Origin: Rhizobium sp. 11515TR
GTDB taxonomy: Bacteria > Pseudomonadota > Alphaproteobacteria > Rhizobiales > Rhizobiaceae
DNA length: 64,000 bases
Direction of reading: 5' to 3'
Assembly: GCF_002277895.1 (NCBI RefSeq)
Contig: NZ_CP022999.1
Location: 1 to 64,000, forward strand
In this document: positions 44,146-51,975 of the stretch, piece after piece
How positions within the stretch are numbered: position 1 is the stretch's first letter
How the letters are laid out: every line of letters begins with the position of its first letter
Notes under the pieces: model-generated
Databases searched by the model: none
What the model saw: the letters and a program-made list of their open reading frames with translations, nothing else
Told to the model about the DNA's origin: nothing
Translations under genes and position numbers: made by a program

Positions 44146-45675
44146 TTAGCCTTGGGAGTGCTGGGTTGCGAGATTGCCGATCCGCGGCCAGAGCGGCGTC
44201 ATTGCTTCGGCGATGTCGCGGAAGAGGTCGTAGCGGATGCGGTAATCTGCGGTGCGGGCGGAATCCGGATGATAGGTTCTGGCGATCTTGCCGACATCGC
44301 GCGGATCGCTTTGCGGGCCGGCATAGGCGCCAATCCCGGCACCGGCGCAAAGTGCGGCTCCCCAGGCGGCGGCTTCGTCGGTTTCGGTGACGGTGACGGG
44401 CATACCGAGCACGTCGGCAAACATCTGCACGACGATTGGATTGCGCGAGACACCGCCTGCCAGCCTTGCCTGATCGAAGGAAAAACCATCGCTTAGGGCA
44501 TCGACGTGAATCTTATGGTTGAAGGCGATGCCTTCGAGGACGGCGCGCAGCATATCGCCGCGATCATGCCACCCGCCAAGCCCGAAAAAGCTGGCGCTTG
44601 CCTCAGCGCCATAGGGTGAGCCGAAGAGATAGGGGTGGAACAGCGCGCTCGATGGCCGGTTGAACGCCGCCTGGATCTCGGGGCCGAGCACGGCATGGAT
44701 CGACTTGCCCGCTGCTTCCGCGCTTGCAATTTCTCTGGCGCAGAGCTTGTCGAGGAACCATTCGTAGTTCGCCGACGACGCCGGCGAGATCGACATGTTG
44801 TTCCATTGGCCTGGTGCAATCGCATTGCGGCAGAACCAGCGGCCGTCGACGCTCGGTTCCGACGAGAGCGTCTCGTTGATCGAATAGGTGCCGGCGATGA
44901 CGGCGACGACACCGGACGCATAGCCGCCGGCCCCAAGGGCTGAGGCGGTCACGTCGTGCAGACCGGCAACGACGGGCGTGTCTTCGGCAAGGCCGGTTCG
45001 CTTTGCGACGGCTTCTGTCACGTATCCTACGATTTCGTCGGATCGCGAGACAGGCGGTAAGGCACCCGTCACCTCCGCAATGCCGAAAAGCTCCAGGGCA
45101 TCCGCAGAATAATCCTGCGTCGAAACATCGGTGAAGGAGGTGCTTGCTTCGGTACGGTCGGTACCGGCAATGCCAGTCAGGCAGAAGCGCAGCCAGTCCT
45201 TGCAGCTCAAAATGTGACCGATTTCAGAAAAGCGTTCGGGCTCATTGGCCTTGATCCAGGCAAGGAGCGCCGATGGGGCCGAGACATGCGGCAATTGGCC
45301 GGTCAGCTTCAAAGACGCTTGGGCAACAGGGGGCTTCAGCCATTGTTCGACGATCGGTCCGGCGCGGCTGTCGAGCGAGAGAATGGCACGTCCGAGCGGC
45401 TTTTTTGCCTTGTCGAGCAGATAGATGCCGTCGCCGTGTGCAGTTGCGGCAATCGCCTGGATGTCGCTTGCCGGGCGGTTGCTGAGCTTGATCGCCTCGG
45501 CAATGGCGTCGGCCGTCTGGTTCCAGAGTTCGTCCATGTCCCGCTCGACATGGCGTGCCTTCGGCATGAACTGGGTCACCCGACGGCGCGCAACGGCAAG
45601 CGGCGTTCCGTCAATGTCGAAGATGACGGCTTTGGTGACCGTCAAACCGCTGTCAATTCCGAGCAGACTCGGCAT
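44146..45675 (-). CDS. FGGY family carbohydrate/polyol kinase
   Basis: The 509-residue protein has the N-terminal phosphate loop LGIDSGLTVTKAVIFD, the substrate-binding AATAHGDGIYLLD and LSLDSRAG, and the C-terminal ATP-binding GGVSRNPIVVQMFADVLG. It phosphorylates a sugar alcohol or ketose with ATP. It differs clearly from EryA at 51968 and looks closer to L-xylulose kinase-like proteins. AGGAG precedes the ATG. It lies between the DeoR regulator and the GlpD-like gene in one minus-strand operon. Confidence 0.88.
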   Translation of the reverse strand: MPSLLGIDSGLTVTKAVIFDIDGTPLAVARRRVTQFMPKARHVERDMDELWNQTADAIAEAIKLSNRPASDIQAIAATAHGDGIYLLDKAKKPLGRAILSLDSRAGPIVEQWLKPPVAQASLKLTGQLPHVSAPSALLAWIKANEPERFSEIGHILSCKDWLRFCLTGIAGTDRTEASTSFTDVSTQDYSADALELFGIAEVTGALPPVSRSDEIVGYVTEAVAKRTGLAEDTPVVAGLHDVTASALGAGGYASGVVAVIAGTYSINETLSSEPSVDGRWFCRNAIAPGQWNNMSISPASSANYEWFLDKLCAREIASAEAAGKSIHAVLGPEIQAAFNRPSSALFHPYLFGSPYGAEASASFFGLGGWHDRGDMLRAVLEGIAFNHKIHVDALSDGFSFDQARLAGGVSRNPIVVQMFADVLGMPVTVTETDEAAAWGAALCAGAGIGAYAGPQSDPRDVGKIARTYHPDSARTADYRIRYDLFRDIAEAMTPLWPRIGNLATQHSQG

Positions 45676-45728
45676 TCCCGTGACTCCTGATCATGAACGA
45701 AAAGGGGTGGCCGTTGCCGGCTTCAGCC

Positions 45729-46586
45729 TCAGGATCGTTCCTTGTCGCCCTTGGCGACGACCACGTTGATATTCTTGTTGCGCATACGCTCCAGATGGGC
45801 GGCGGGTGTCTTCTCGTCGACGATGACGACATCGAATTCGCTCAGATGCGCGAAACTATGCAGCGCCCGCCGTTCGAACTTCGTATGGTCCATCAGCAAG
45901 ATGCGCTTGGCGGCGCTGTCGAACATCGCGCGCTTGATATCGACGATCTCGGGTGACTGATGGAAAACGACATCGTCGATGATGGCCGACATTGAGATGA
46001 AGGTGACATCGGCCCGTAAGCGATTGATTTCGTTGATCGTCATCCGCCCCATGAAGGCGTTGCACCAGTTATAATATTGCCCGCCCAGCGCCAGAAGCGT
46101 CACGTCGTGCATGTCCTTCAGCGCATTCATCAGCGTTAGCGAATTGGTGATCGCCGTCAGAGGAACCTTGGCCGGCAGCTGCGAAGCCATCTGCAGGACG
46201 GTGGTGGAATCGTCGAGGAAAATTGCCTGGCCTAGCTCGATGAACTGCATGGCAGCCGCGGCGATCATCTTCTTTTCGCTCGCCTGTCGGTTGGCGCGAT
46301 AGACGTCGCTCGATTCGATCAGGCTGGTGGCTGCGGCCGATACGATGCCACGCGTCTTGCGGAACAGGCCGCGGCTGACCAGCTCATCGACATCGCGATG
46401 TGCCGTCATCAGGCTGATGCCGAAGCGTTCGGTCAGATCCTCGATGCGCATAGAACCTTCCGCCATCACGGCTTCGGCGATCATCTGGCGCCTGGCGATC
46501 TGGCGCGAATGCCGGCTGTCGCTCGGCAGCTCGTCTTGCAGGAATGATACGGGGCTTGTCTTGTCTGTCACTTTGGCCTCTGACAT
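45729..46586 (-). CDS. DeoR family transcriptional regulator
   Basis: The 285-residue protein has an N-terminal DeoR helix-turn-helix (ARRQMIAEAVMAEGSMRIED, FGISLMTAHRDVDEL) after a 25-residue extension, and a C-terminal sugar-phosphate sensor domain (FLDDSTTVLQMASQL, ITNSLTLMNAL, GGQYYNWCNAFMG). Such proteins usually repress sugar catabolic operons until a phosphorylated sugar binds. It is the first gene of the operon with the FGGY kinase and GlpD-like dehydrogenase and probably regulates these genes. Confidence 0.9.
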   Translation of the reverse strand: MSEAKVTDKTSPVSFLQDELPSDSRHSRQIARRQMIAEAVMAEGSMRIEDLTERFGISLMTAHRDVDELVSRGLFRKTRGIVSAAATSLIESSDVYRANRQASEKKMIAAAAMQFIELGQAIFLDDSTTVLQMASQLPAKVPLTAITNSLTLMNALKDMHDVTLLALGGQYYNWCNAFMGRMTINEINRLRADVTFISMSAIIDDVVFHQSPEIVDIKRAMFDSAAKRILLMDHTKFERRALHSFAHLSEFDVVIVDEKTPAAHLERMRNKNINVVVAKGDKERS

Positions 46587-46614
46587 TGAGCCTTGCGGAG
46601 ATTAGCTTGCTGCG

Positions 46615-46656
46615 GCGAACGTTACACTATGGAAAAAAGTATAAATAACAGTTCGC
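46615..46656. promoter_or_regulatory. Inverted repeat upstream of the deoR-type gene, candidate operator
   Basis: GCGAACGTTA (46615-46624) and TAACAGTTCGC (46646-46656) form an inverted repeat with a single extra base, 29-70 bases upstream of the regulator start. CTATGGAAAAAAG lies between the arms. This fits autoregulation by the DeoR-type protein. Confidence 0.5.
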
Positions 46657-46721
46657 TATCAGGATTTCCGAAAGTTCTGTCTTATGTGCAGCCAGGGTGC
46701 CGCCCACTGCGGTCAAGAAAT

Positions 46722-46747
46722 GGGGACGCCGGTTTGCGGCGCCCCCG
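46722..46747 (-). terminator. Probable terminator of the eryEFG operon
   Basis: On the minus strand, GGGGGCGCCG and CGGCGTCCCC pair around a short loop and are followed by ATTTCTT. It lies directly after the binding-protein gene stop at 46754. Confidence 0.6.
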
Positions 46748-46753
46748 ATATCA

Positions 46754-47701
46754 TTACTCGGACAGAACGAAGGGTGCCGTGTACTTGTCGACATTATCCT
46801 TGGTGATCAGGATGCAATCGAAAAGCTGCTTTTCGCTCTTGGCACCGGTCTTGCCGGTCTTGATGAAGCTGTCGGCTTGCTTGACGGCTTCTTCGGAGAA
46901 GACGGCAACGGGCTGCAGGACGGTGTACTGAAGCTCACCGGCTTTGATGGCGGCAACAGCATCCGGCGAGCCGTCGAAGCCGCCGACCTTGACATTGGCA
47001 AGCTTGCCGGCTTCCTTGAGAGCGGCAATCGCACCAAGCGCCATTTCGTCATTGCCGGAGATCACGCCGGTGATGTCCGGGTGAGCCTGCAGTATCGACT
47101 GCATCTTATTGTGGCCCTGAGTGCGGTCCCAGTTGGCGACTTCCTTGGCAACCTTCTTCAGGTCGGGATACTGGGTCAGGACGGTTTCGTAGCCGTTCGA
47201 TCGTGTGGCTGCATTGTTGTCGGAGGGCGAGCCGAAGAGTTCGGCATAATTGCCCTTGTCGCCAACGGCTTCGACCCACTGCTGAGCGCCGATCGCTGCA
47301 CCCTGGGCATTGTTGGAAACGAGCTGAGCCTTGGCAAGGCCTTCCTGGTTGATTTCAGCGTTGACGAGGAAGACCGGGATGCCAGCGGCAACAGCCTTCT
47401 TGACCGCGCCGACGGAGCCGTCAGCGTTTGCCGGATCGAGGATGATGGCGACCGACTTGTTGGTGATGGCCGTGTCGATCAGGTTGCTTTCGGTGTTGGT
47501 GTCGCCCTTATGCGCACCGACTGTTGCCGTATAGCCGAGCTTCTCAGCGGTCGCTTTGGCGATATTGCCTTCCGTCAGCCAGTAGGGGTTGGACGGATCG
47601 TTGACGATGACGGTGATCTGGCCGGCGGCCCATGCGGCCCCAGTCAGAAGCGGTGCCACAGCAACTGCTGCCATGACGATGCGCAAGCCTTTTTTGAACA
47701 T
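46754..47701 (-). CDS. eryG: Erythritol/sugar ABC transporter periplasmic binding protein (EryG-like)
   Basis: The 315-residue protein has a signal peptide (LRIVMAAVAVAPLLTGAAWA) and a type I sugar-binding fold (ITVIVNDPSNPYWLTEG, KSVAIILDPANADGS, GVISGNDEMALGAIAALKEAG). The ATG at 47701 has GGGAGAGAG upstream. It is the last gene of the operon DUF2291-ATPase-permease-binding protein, the arrangement I recall for eryEFG of R. leguminosarum, and it faces eryABCD across a divergent promoter. Substrate inferred from that context. Confidence 0.83.
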   Translation of the reverse strand: MFKKGLRIVMAAVAVAPLLTGAAWAAGQITVIVNDPSNPYWLTEGNIAKATAEKLGYTATVGAHKGDTNTESNLIDTAITNKSVAIILDPANADGSVGAVKKAVAAGIPVFLVNAEINQEGLAKAQLVSNNAQGAAIGAQQWVEAVGDKGNYAELFGSPSDNNAATRSNGYETVLTQYPDLKKVAKEVANWDRTQGHNKMQSILQAHPDITGVISGNDEMALGAIAALKEAGKLANVKVGGFDGSPDAVAAIKAGELQYTVLQPVAVFSEEAVKQADSFIKTGKTGAKSEKQLFDCILITKDNVDKYTAPFVLSE

Positions 47702-47800
47702 TAGTCTCTCTCCCTTTGATGAGCTCTGGTAATGCCGGCGAACCGGCGGTCCTTTCTCCGATCGGCATCTCACCGACCGGGGACAAGTCTTGATGCAGTG

Positions 47801-48853
47801 TCAGCCGGATTTGGTCCGACGACCGTACTGGATGCTGTTCATGAGCACGGCGAGCACGATGACCGCGCCGGTAAAAACCGTCTGCCAATAGGCCGAGACA
47901 CCGATGATGACGAGGCCATCCGCCAGGAAGCCGATGACGAAGGCGCCCAGCATGGTGCCGCGCACTGTGCCGCGGCCGCCCGTCAATGCGGCACCACCGA
48001 TGACGACGGCGGCGATCGCCGTCAGCTCATAGCTGGTGCCGGCATTCGGACCGGCCGAGGTCAGCTGCGAGGACAGGACGAGGCCGGCAATGGCAGCGCA
48101 AATGCCCGAAAGCACATAGACCGCGATCTTGACCTGCTTGACGGGAACACCGGAAAGATCGGCGGCGCGCTCGTTGCCGCCGGACGCATAGAGCCAGCGG
48201 CCAAAGGCGGTGCGGCTGAGAACGATACCGCAGATGATCGCAAGCACGGCAAGAACGATGACGCCGATCGGGACGCCGACGAGACGGTTGAAGCCCAGCC
48301 AGTTGAAGCCGGTATTGCCGAGTTCGGGGCGGCCACCGAGATTGTTATAGGTAAGCCCGTTCGTCATCAGCAAGGCGATACCCCGGGCAACATAGAGCAC
48401 GCCCAGCGAAGCGACGAAGGCCGGAACGCGCAGATAGGCGACAAGCACTCCGTTGACCGCACCGACGATGCCACCGAGGATGCAGGTCAGCACCACGACA
48501 GCCCAGACCGGCGGATAGAGGATGACACCGAAGCTCGACAGCGTGACGCCCTGCATCAGGAAGCCGGCAATGCAGCCGGCAAGGCCAAGCGTCGAGCCGA
48601 CCGACAGGTCAATGCCGCCATTCAAGATGACGAGCAACATGCCGATGGCGAGGATGCCGAAGATCGCGACATGCGAGGCCATGGTCAGGAAGTTGCTGAG
48701 CGAGAAATAGTAGGGCGACAGGAAGGAGAAGACCGCGATGATGACGATCAGCGCAAAGAAGGCTCGTCCTTCCAGGATCAGCCGCACGAGACTGAAATTC
48801 CGCCGCTGTCCGTTGGATACTGGTTTCTTATCTGTAATGTTCGTGACTGACAT
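47801..48853 (-). CDS. eryF: Erythritol/sugar ABC transporter permease (EryF-like)
   Basis: The 350-residue inner-membrane protein is an RbsC-class permease: LVILNGGIDLSVGSTLGLAG, RVPAFVASLGVLYVARGIAL, and GGAALTGGRGTVRGTMLGA near the C-terminus. The ATG at 48853 has GGAGC upstream. It lies 22 bases after the ATPase stop and 99 bases before the binding-protein start. Only one permease gene is present, so a homodimer is expected. Confidence 0.85.
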   Translation of the reverse strand: MSVTNITDKKPVSNGQRRNFSLVRLILEGRAFFALIVIIAVFSFLSPYYFSLSNFLTMASHVAIFGILAIGMLLVILNGGIDLSVGSTLGLAGCIAGFLMQGVTLSSFGVILYPPVWAVVVLTCILGGIVGAVNGVLVAYLRVPAFVASLGVLYVARGIALLMTNGLTYNNLGGRPELGNTGFNWLGFNRLVGVPIGVIVLAVLAIICGIVLSRTAFGRWLYASGGNERAADLSGVPVKQVKIAVYVLSGICAAIAGLVLSSQLTSAGPNAGTSYELTAIAAVVIGGAALTGGRGTVRGTMLGAFVIGFLADGLVIIGVSAYWQTVFTGAVIVLAVLMNSIQYGRRTKSG

Positions 48854-48875
48854 AATCAGTGCTCCATGAATGCGG

Positions 48876-50420
48876 CTAGTGCGCGACCACTGCTTCGCCC
48901 GAGGCGGCCATGATCTTTTCTTTTGTGACATCAGGACCGAATTCGGCAGAAATCTTGCCGCGGTGCATGACGATGATGCGGTGGGCGATGCTCAGGCACT
49001 CGGCGACTTCTGAGGTCGAATAGATCACCGCCAGACCTTCCTTGGCGCGCTCGGCCAGCAGCTTGAAGACCTCTGCCTTCGCGCCGATATCGATGCCGCG
49101 GCTCGGCTCGTCGAGCAGGATCACCCTGGGATCGGTTGCCAGCATCTTGCCGATGACGACCTTCTGCTGGTTGCCACCAGACAGCGAGCCGATTGCCGCT
49201 TCGCCGCCGTCGGTCTTGATATGAACCTTGCGGATGGAGTCGCTGACCAGCGACCGCTCGCGGCCGCTCGAGGTGAAAAGACCCTTGGTGAAAGCGCCGA
49301 TGCTCGCAAGCGACAGGTTCGAGCCGACGGTCATCGTTTGAACGAGACCGTCGCGCTGGCGATCTTCCGGCACCAGCACCAGCCCTTGTGCGATCCGGCC
49401 GGCAATGGAAAGACCGCCGACATCGGTGTTGCCGAGGAGGACCCGGCCGCCGCTCGACCGAAGCCGTCCCGCCACACATTCGAGCAGTTCGGTACGGCCG
49501 GCGCCCATCAGACCGTAGATGCAGACGATCTCGCCGGCGCGAACCGCAAGCGACAGACGGTCGACGGCGTTATATGCGGCGCCCGACGGACCGGGAACGG
49601 TGAGATTGTCGATCGTCAGCGCCACATCGCCCATTTTATGGCCTGCCGGCGGGCTGCCGAGGTCGAAATTATCGCCGACCATGTTGCGCACGATCCATTC
49701 AAGATCGATGTCCTTGCGTTCGGCATAGGCGGTCATGTTGCCGTCGCGCAGAACGACGGCGTGATGGGTAATCTGCAGCGCCTCTTCCAGATGATGCGAG
49801 ATATAGACGATCGACACGCCGCGGTTCGTCAGATCGCGAATGACCTTGAAGAGAACTTCGACTTCGCTGGCGCTCAGCGCCGAAGTCGGCTCGTCCATGA
49901 TCAGGATGCGAGAATTGACGGAAAGCGCGCGAGCGATCTCGACGATCTGCTGCTGGCCGAGGCGTAGATCCTCGACGGGTGTGAGCGGATCGATGTTTTC
50001 TTCCAGCTCTTCCATGAGTGCGCGGGTTTGGCGCTCCTCCTCGGCAAAATCGACCACGCCGCCCTTCATGATCTCGCGACCCATGAAGATGTTGTCGCGG
50101 ACGCTGAGGTTCGGCGCCAGGCTCAATTCCTGGTGGATGATGGAAATGCCGCAGGCGCGCGCATGCGTGGAGGAGGCAAAGGAGATCGGGGCGCCATCGA
50201 GAATGATCTCACCCGATGTCGGCTGGATGACGCCGGAGAGAATCTTCATCAGCGTCGATTTGCCGGCACCGTTCTCGCCGAAGAGGGTGGTGACTTCGCC
50301 GCGGCGAATATCGAAATTGACGCCCTTCAGTGCATGGACGCTGCCATAGGATTTGGCGACATTGCGGGCGGCAAGAACGACTTCGCCCGTGGTGGCGCCA
50401 TTGTGCTGGACCTGGCTCAT
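48876..50420 (-). CDS. eryE: Erythritol/sugar ABC transporter ATP-binding protein (EryE-like)
   Basis: The 514-residue tandem ATPase has domain 1 with Walker A GENGAGKST, signature LRLGQQQIVEIARAL and Walker B ILIMDEPTSALS. Domain 2 has the degenerate loop CIYGLMGAGRTELL, signature LSGGNQQKVVIGKM and ILLDEPSRGIDIGAK. It energises the EryF permease. Its start overlaps the DUF2291 stop by 4 bases. Confidence 0.88.
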   Translation of the reverse strand: MSQVQHNGATTGEVVLAARNVAKSYGSVHALKGVNFDIRRGEVTTLFGENGAGKSTLMKILSGVIQPTSGEIILDGAPISFASSTHARACGISIIHQELSLAPNLSVRDNIFMGREIMKGGVVDFAEEERQTRALMEELEENIDPLTPVEDLRLGQQQIVEIARALSVNSRILIMDEPTSALSASEVEVLFKVIRDLTNRGVSIVYISHHLEEALQITHHAVVLRDGNMTAYAERKDIDLEWIVRNMVGDNFDLGSPPAGHKMGDVALTIDNLTVPGPSGAAYNAVDRLSLAVRAGEIVCIYGLMGAGRTELLECVAGRLRSSGGRVLLGNTDVGGLSIAGRIAQGLVLVPEDRQRDGLVQTMTVGSNLSLASIGAFTKGLFTSSGRERSLVSDSIRKVHIKTDGGEAAIGSLSGGNQQKVVIGKMLATDPRVILLDEPSRGIDIGAKAEVFKLLAERAKEGLAVIYSTSEVAECLSIAHRIIVMHRGKISAEFGPDVTKEKIMAASGEAVVAH

Positions 50421-51073
50421 TTCACATCGACCTTTACCGGGGTGACGAGCCAGTTCTTCGGATTGATGAGCTTGAAGACCCCGACGACCGTCGCCGTCTT
50501 GCCCGTCAGCTTTTCCGGATCCAGACTGCCGAGCGTCGCCTTCTTCATCTCGTTGTTGATGGCGGAGCCCGCGTCCTGATATTCGATCTGGTTGGTGAAC
50601 TGGCCGAATTCGATCTTGCCCGTGGCATCGCGAAGATCTGTACCGTTGATTGCCGGACCTGTTTGGACGCGGACGGTGATGCCTTCAGGCATGCCATCGA
50701 CCTTGAATTCGTTGAGGTTGGCCTTGCGCTCGCCGAACGTGCCCGTCAAAGAGACGGGAAGGACGGGACCGGTTGTGGTGGCGACGCCATATTTCTCGCC
50801 GGCCGCCTTTTTGTCGGCCAGAACCGCATTGGCGAGTGTTAGCGCATCGATAGCGCGCTTTTCGACATCGGCCTGTACCTTCGGGAATTCGGCGGCGCCA
50901 TAGGTCTCCGGCTGGAAGCCCTGCTCGCGCACATCGTGTTCCGAGCCGATCTTGACCACCTTGGTATCGGCAGCGATGGCGCCGATTACGATCACCACCG
51001 CGGCGATGCCGGCGACGATCTTGAGCTTGGAGCCCGTCGGCTTGGCAGTTGCATATTGAGCTTGCGTATTCAT
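50417..51073 (-). CDS. DUF2291 family protein of the erythritol transporter operon
   Basis: The 218-residue protein has one N-terminal membrane segment (KIVAGIAAVVIVIGAIAA) and a periplasmic domain with EQGFQPETYGAAEFPKVQ and PVSLTGTFGERKANLNEFKV. The DUF2291 family occurs next to polyol and sugar ABC importers, and its role is unknown. It is the first gene of the eryEFG operon and is coupled to the ATPase. A cysteine suitable for lipidation was not seen. Confidence 0.78.
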   Translation of the reverse strand: MNTQAQYATAKPTGSKLKIVAGIAAVVIVIGAIAADTKVVKIGSEHDVREQGFQPETYGAAEFPKVQADVEKRAIDALTLANAVLADKKAAGEKYGVATTTGPVLPVSLTGTFGERKANLNEFKVDGMPEGITVRVQTGPAINGTDLRDATGKIEFGQFTNQIEYQDAGSAINNEMKKATLGSLDPEKLTGKTATVVGVFKLINPKNWLVTPVKVDVK

Positions 51074-51967
51074 GTTCGAACGACCTTGGGCATGTCAGCC
51101 GGATTGCCTGATGGAGAAAGGGAGAAAAGTCCGATGTGCCGGCTTAACGAATGCGCGGCTCGCGCGTTCGCACCGTTGAGCGCTCCGCTTGGCTTCGGGC
51201 GGTGCCGTCACCGGAAAGGAAATTCAACATCAGGAAGCCTCCTCAGCGTGCGGACGGCTGTCTCCTCCAGTCGCCCATCTTGGGTTCGCAATCGCCGCAT
51301 CTATGCGACAATTATGATATAAGCGTGTTAACTTCTGCATTTTATATGTTATAAATCTTTGGGGGTGTCAACCGCGATTTAACAGCTCCTGTATCCGACC
51401 GCTATCTTTGGATCTCAGCGCTTCCCGCCTTTTCACATTCGAGGCTTTCGTTTTGTCGGTCTTCTTCAGAGGTTCGGCGATCGGCATCGTTTTGGCCGGA
51501 CCGACATCAAATTTTCTTGATAATCATTTGATATAATTGAAAATTATAAGCAGCCCTTCTGGGCGACCTCCCTGATTCGATCCGAGAGATCCAGGTCGTT
51601 GATCCGTGCTCCTCCCAAGCGTTGTTGCAGTCTTTCCTTGCTGCGGCTTGCCTATCAACCGCATCCATTTTATATGAAAAAAATTACAAGGCCAGAAAAA
51701 TATTACTGTAACAACGATATGATTATGTTATAAAGCCGCGAGCTGATTGATGGGTCGCGGTTGTGCGCGGGATCCATTGCGTGGCTGGTATCGGGTGCGC
51801 GCTGGCGCTTCGTTCGCGATCCTCCCTTTGGGGCGGAGAGTACGATGGCGACGATGGATGTGACCTGGCGTAGATTATGCCCTTGCCCGCGTGGGGAGGA
51901 ATGAAAATGTTTGTGATGGTTGCCGATACCTCTGCCAGAGGGTGTCGCGTGGTGGAGCTAGCTTGCA
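51074..51967. promoter_or_regulatory. Long divergent promoter region between eryEFG and eryABC with repeated AT-rich elements
   Basis: This 894-base gap has no convincing gene apart from the short leader frame listed separately. Two 11-base words recur: CATTTTATATG at 51338-51348 and 51666-51676, and TATGTTATAAA at 51345-51355 and 51724-51734. At the first place they merge into CATTTTATATGTTATAAA, which includes the inverted repeat TTTATA-TGT-TATAAA (51341-51355). Further AT-rich stretches lie at 51308-51325 and 51515-51550. These are candidate sites for EryD or a related repressor controlling both operons. Confidence 0.6.
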
Positions 51968-51975
51968 ATGTCTAA
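51901..51975 (+). CDS. Possible 24-codon leader peptide overlapping the eryA start
   Basis: An ATG directly after GGGGAGGA begins a 24-codon frame (MKMFVMVADTSARGCRVVEL plus four residues). Its stop TAA at 51973 lies just inside eryA, whose ATG is at 51968 in another frame. eryA itself has only a weakly placed GGAG 13 bases upstream. The arrangement fits translational coupling through a leader; it may also be chance. Confidence 0.3.
   Translation: MKMFVMVADTSARGCRVVELACNV

Noticed and set aside
51723..51968. Minus-strand frame of 81 codons in the ery divergent promoter
   Set aside because: Biased composition, no ribosome site and no homology that I recognise.
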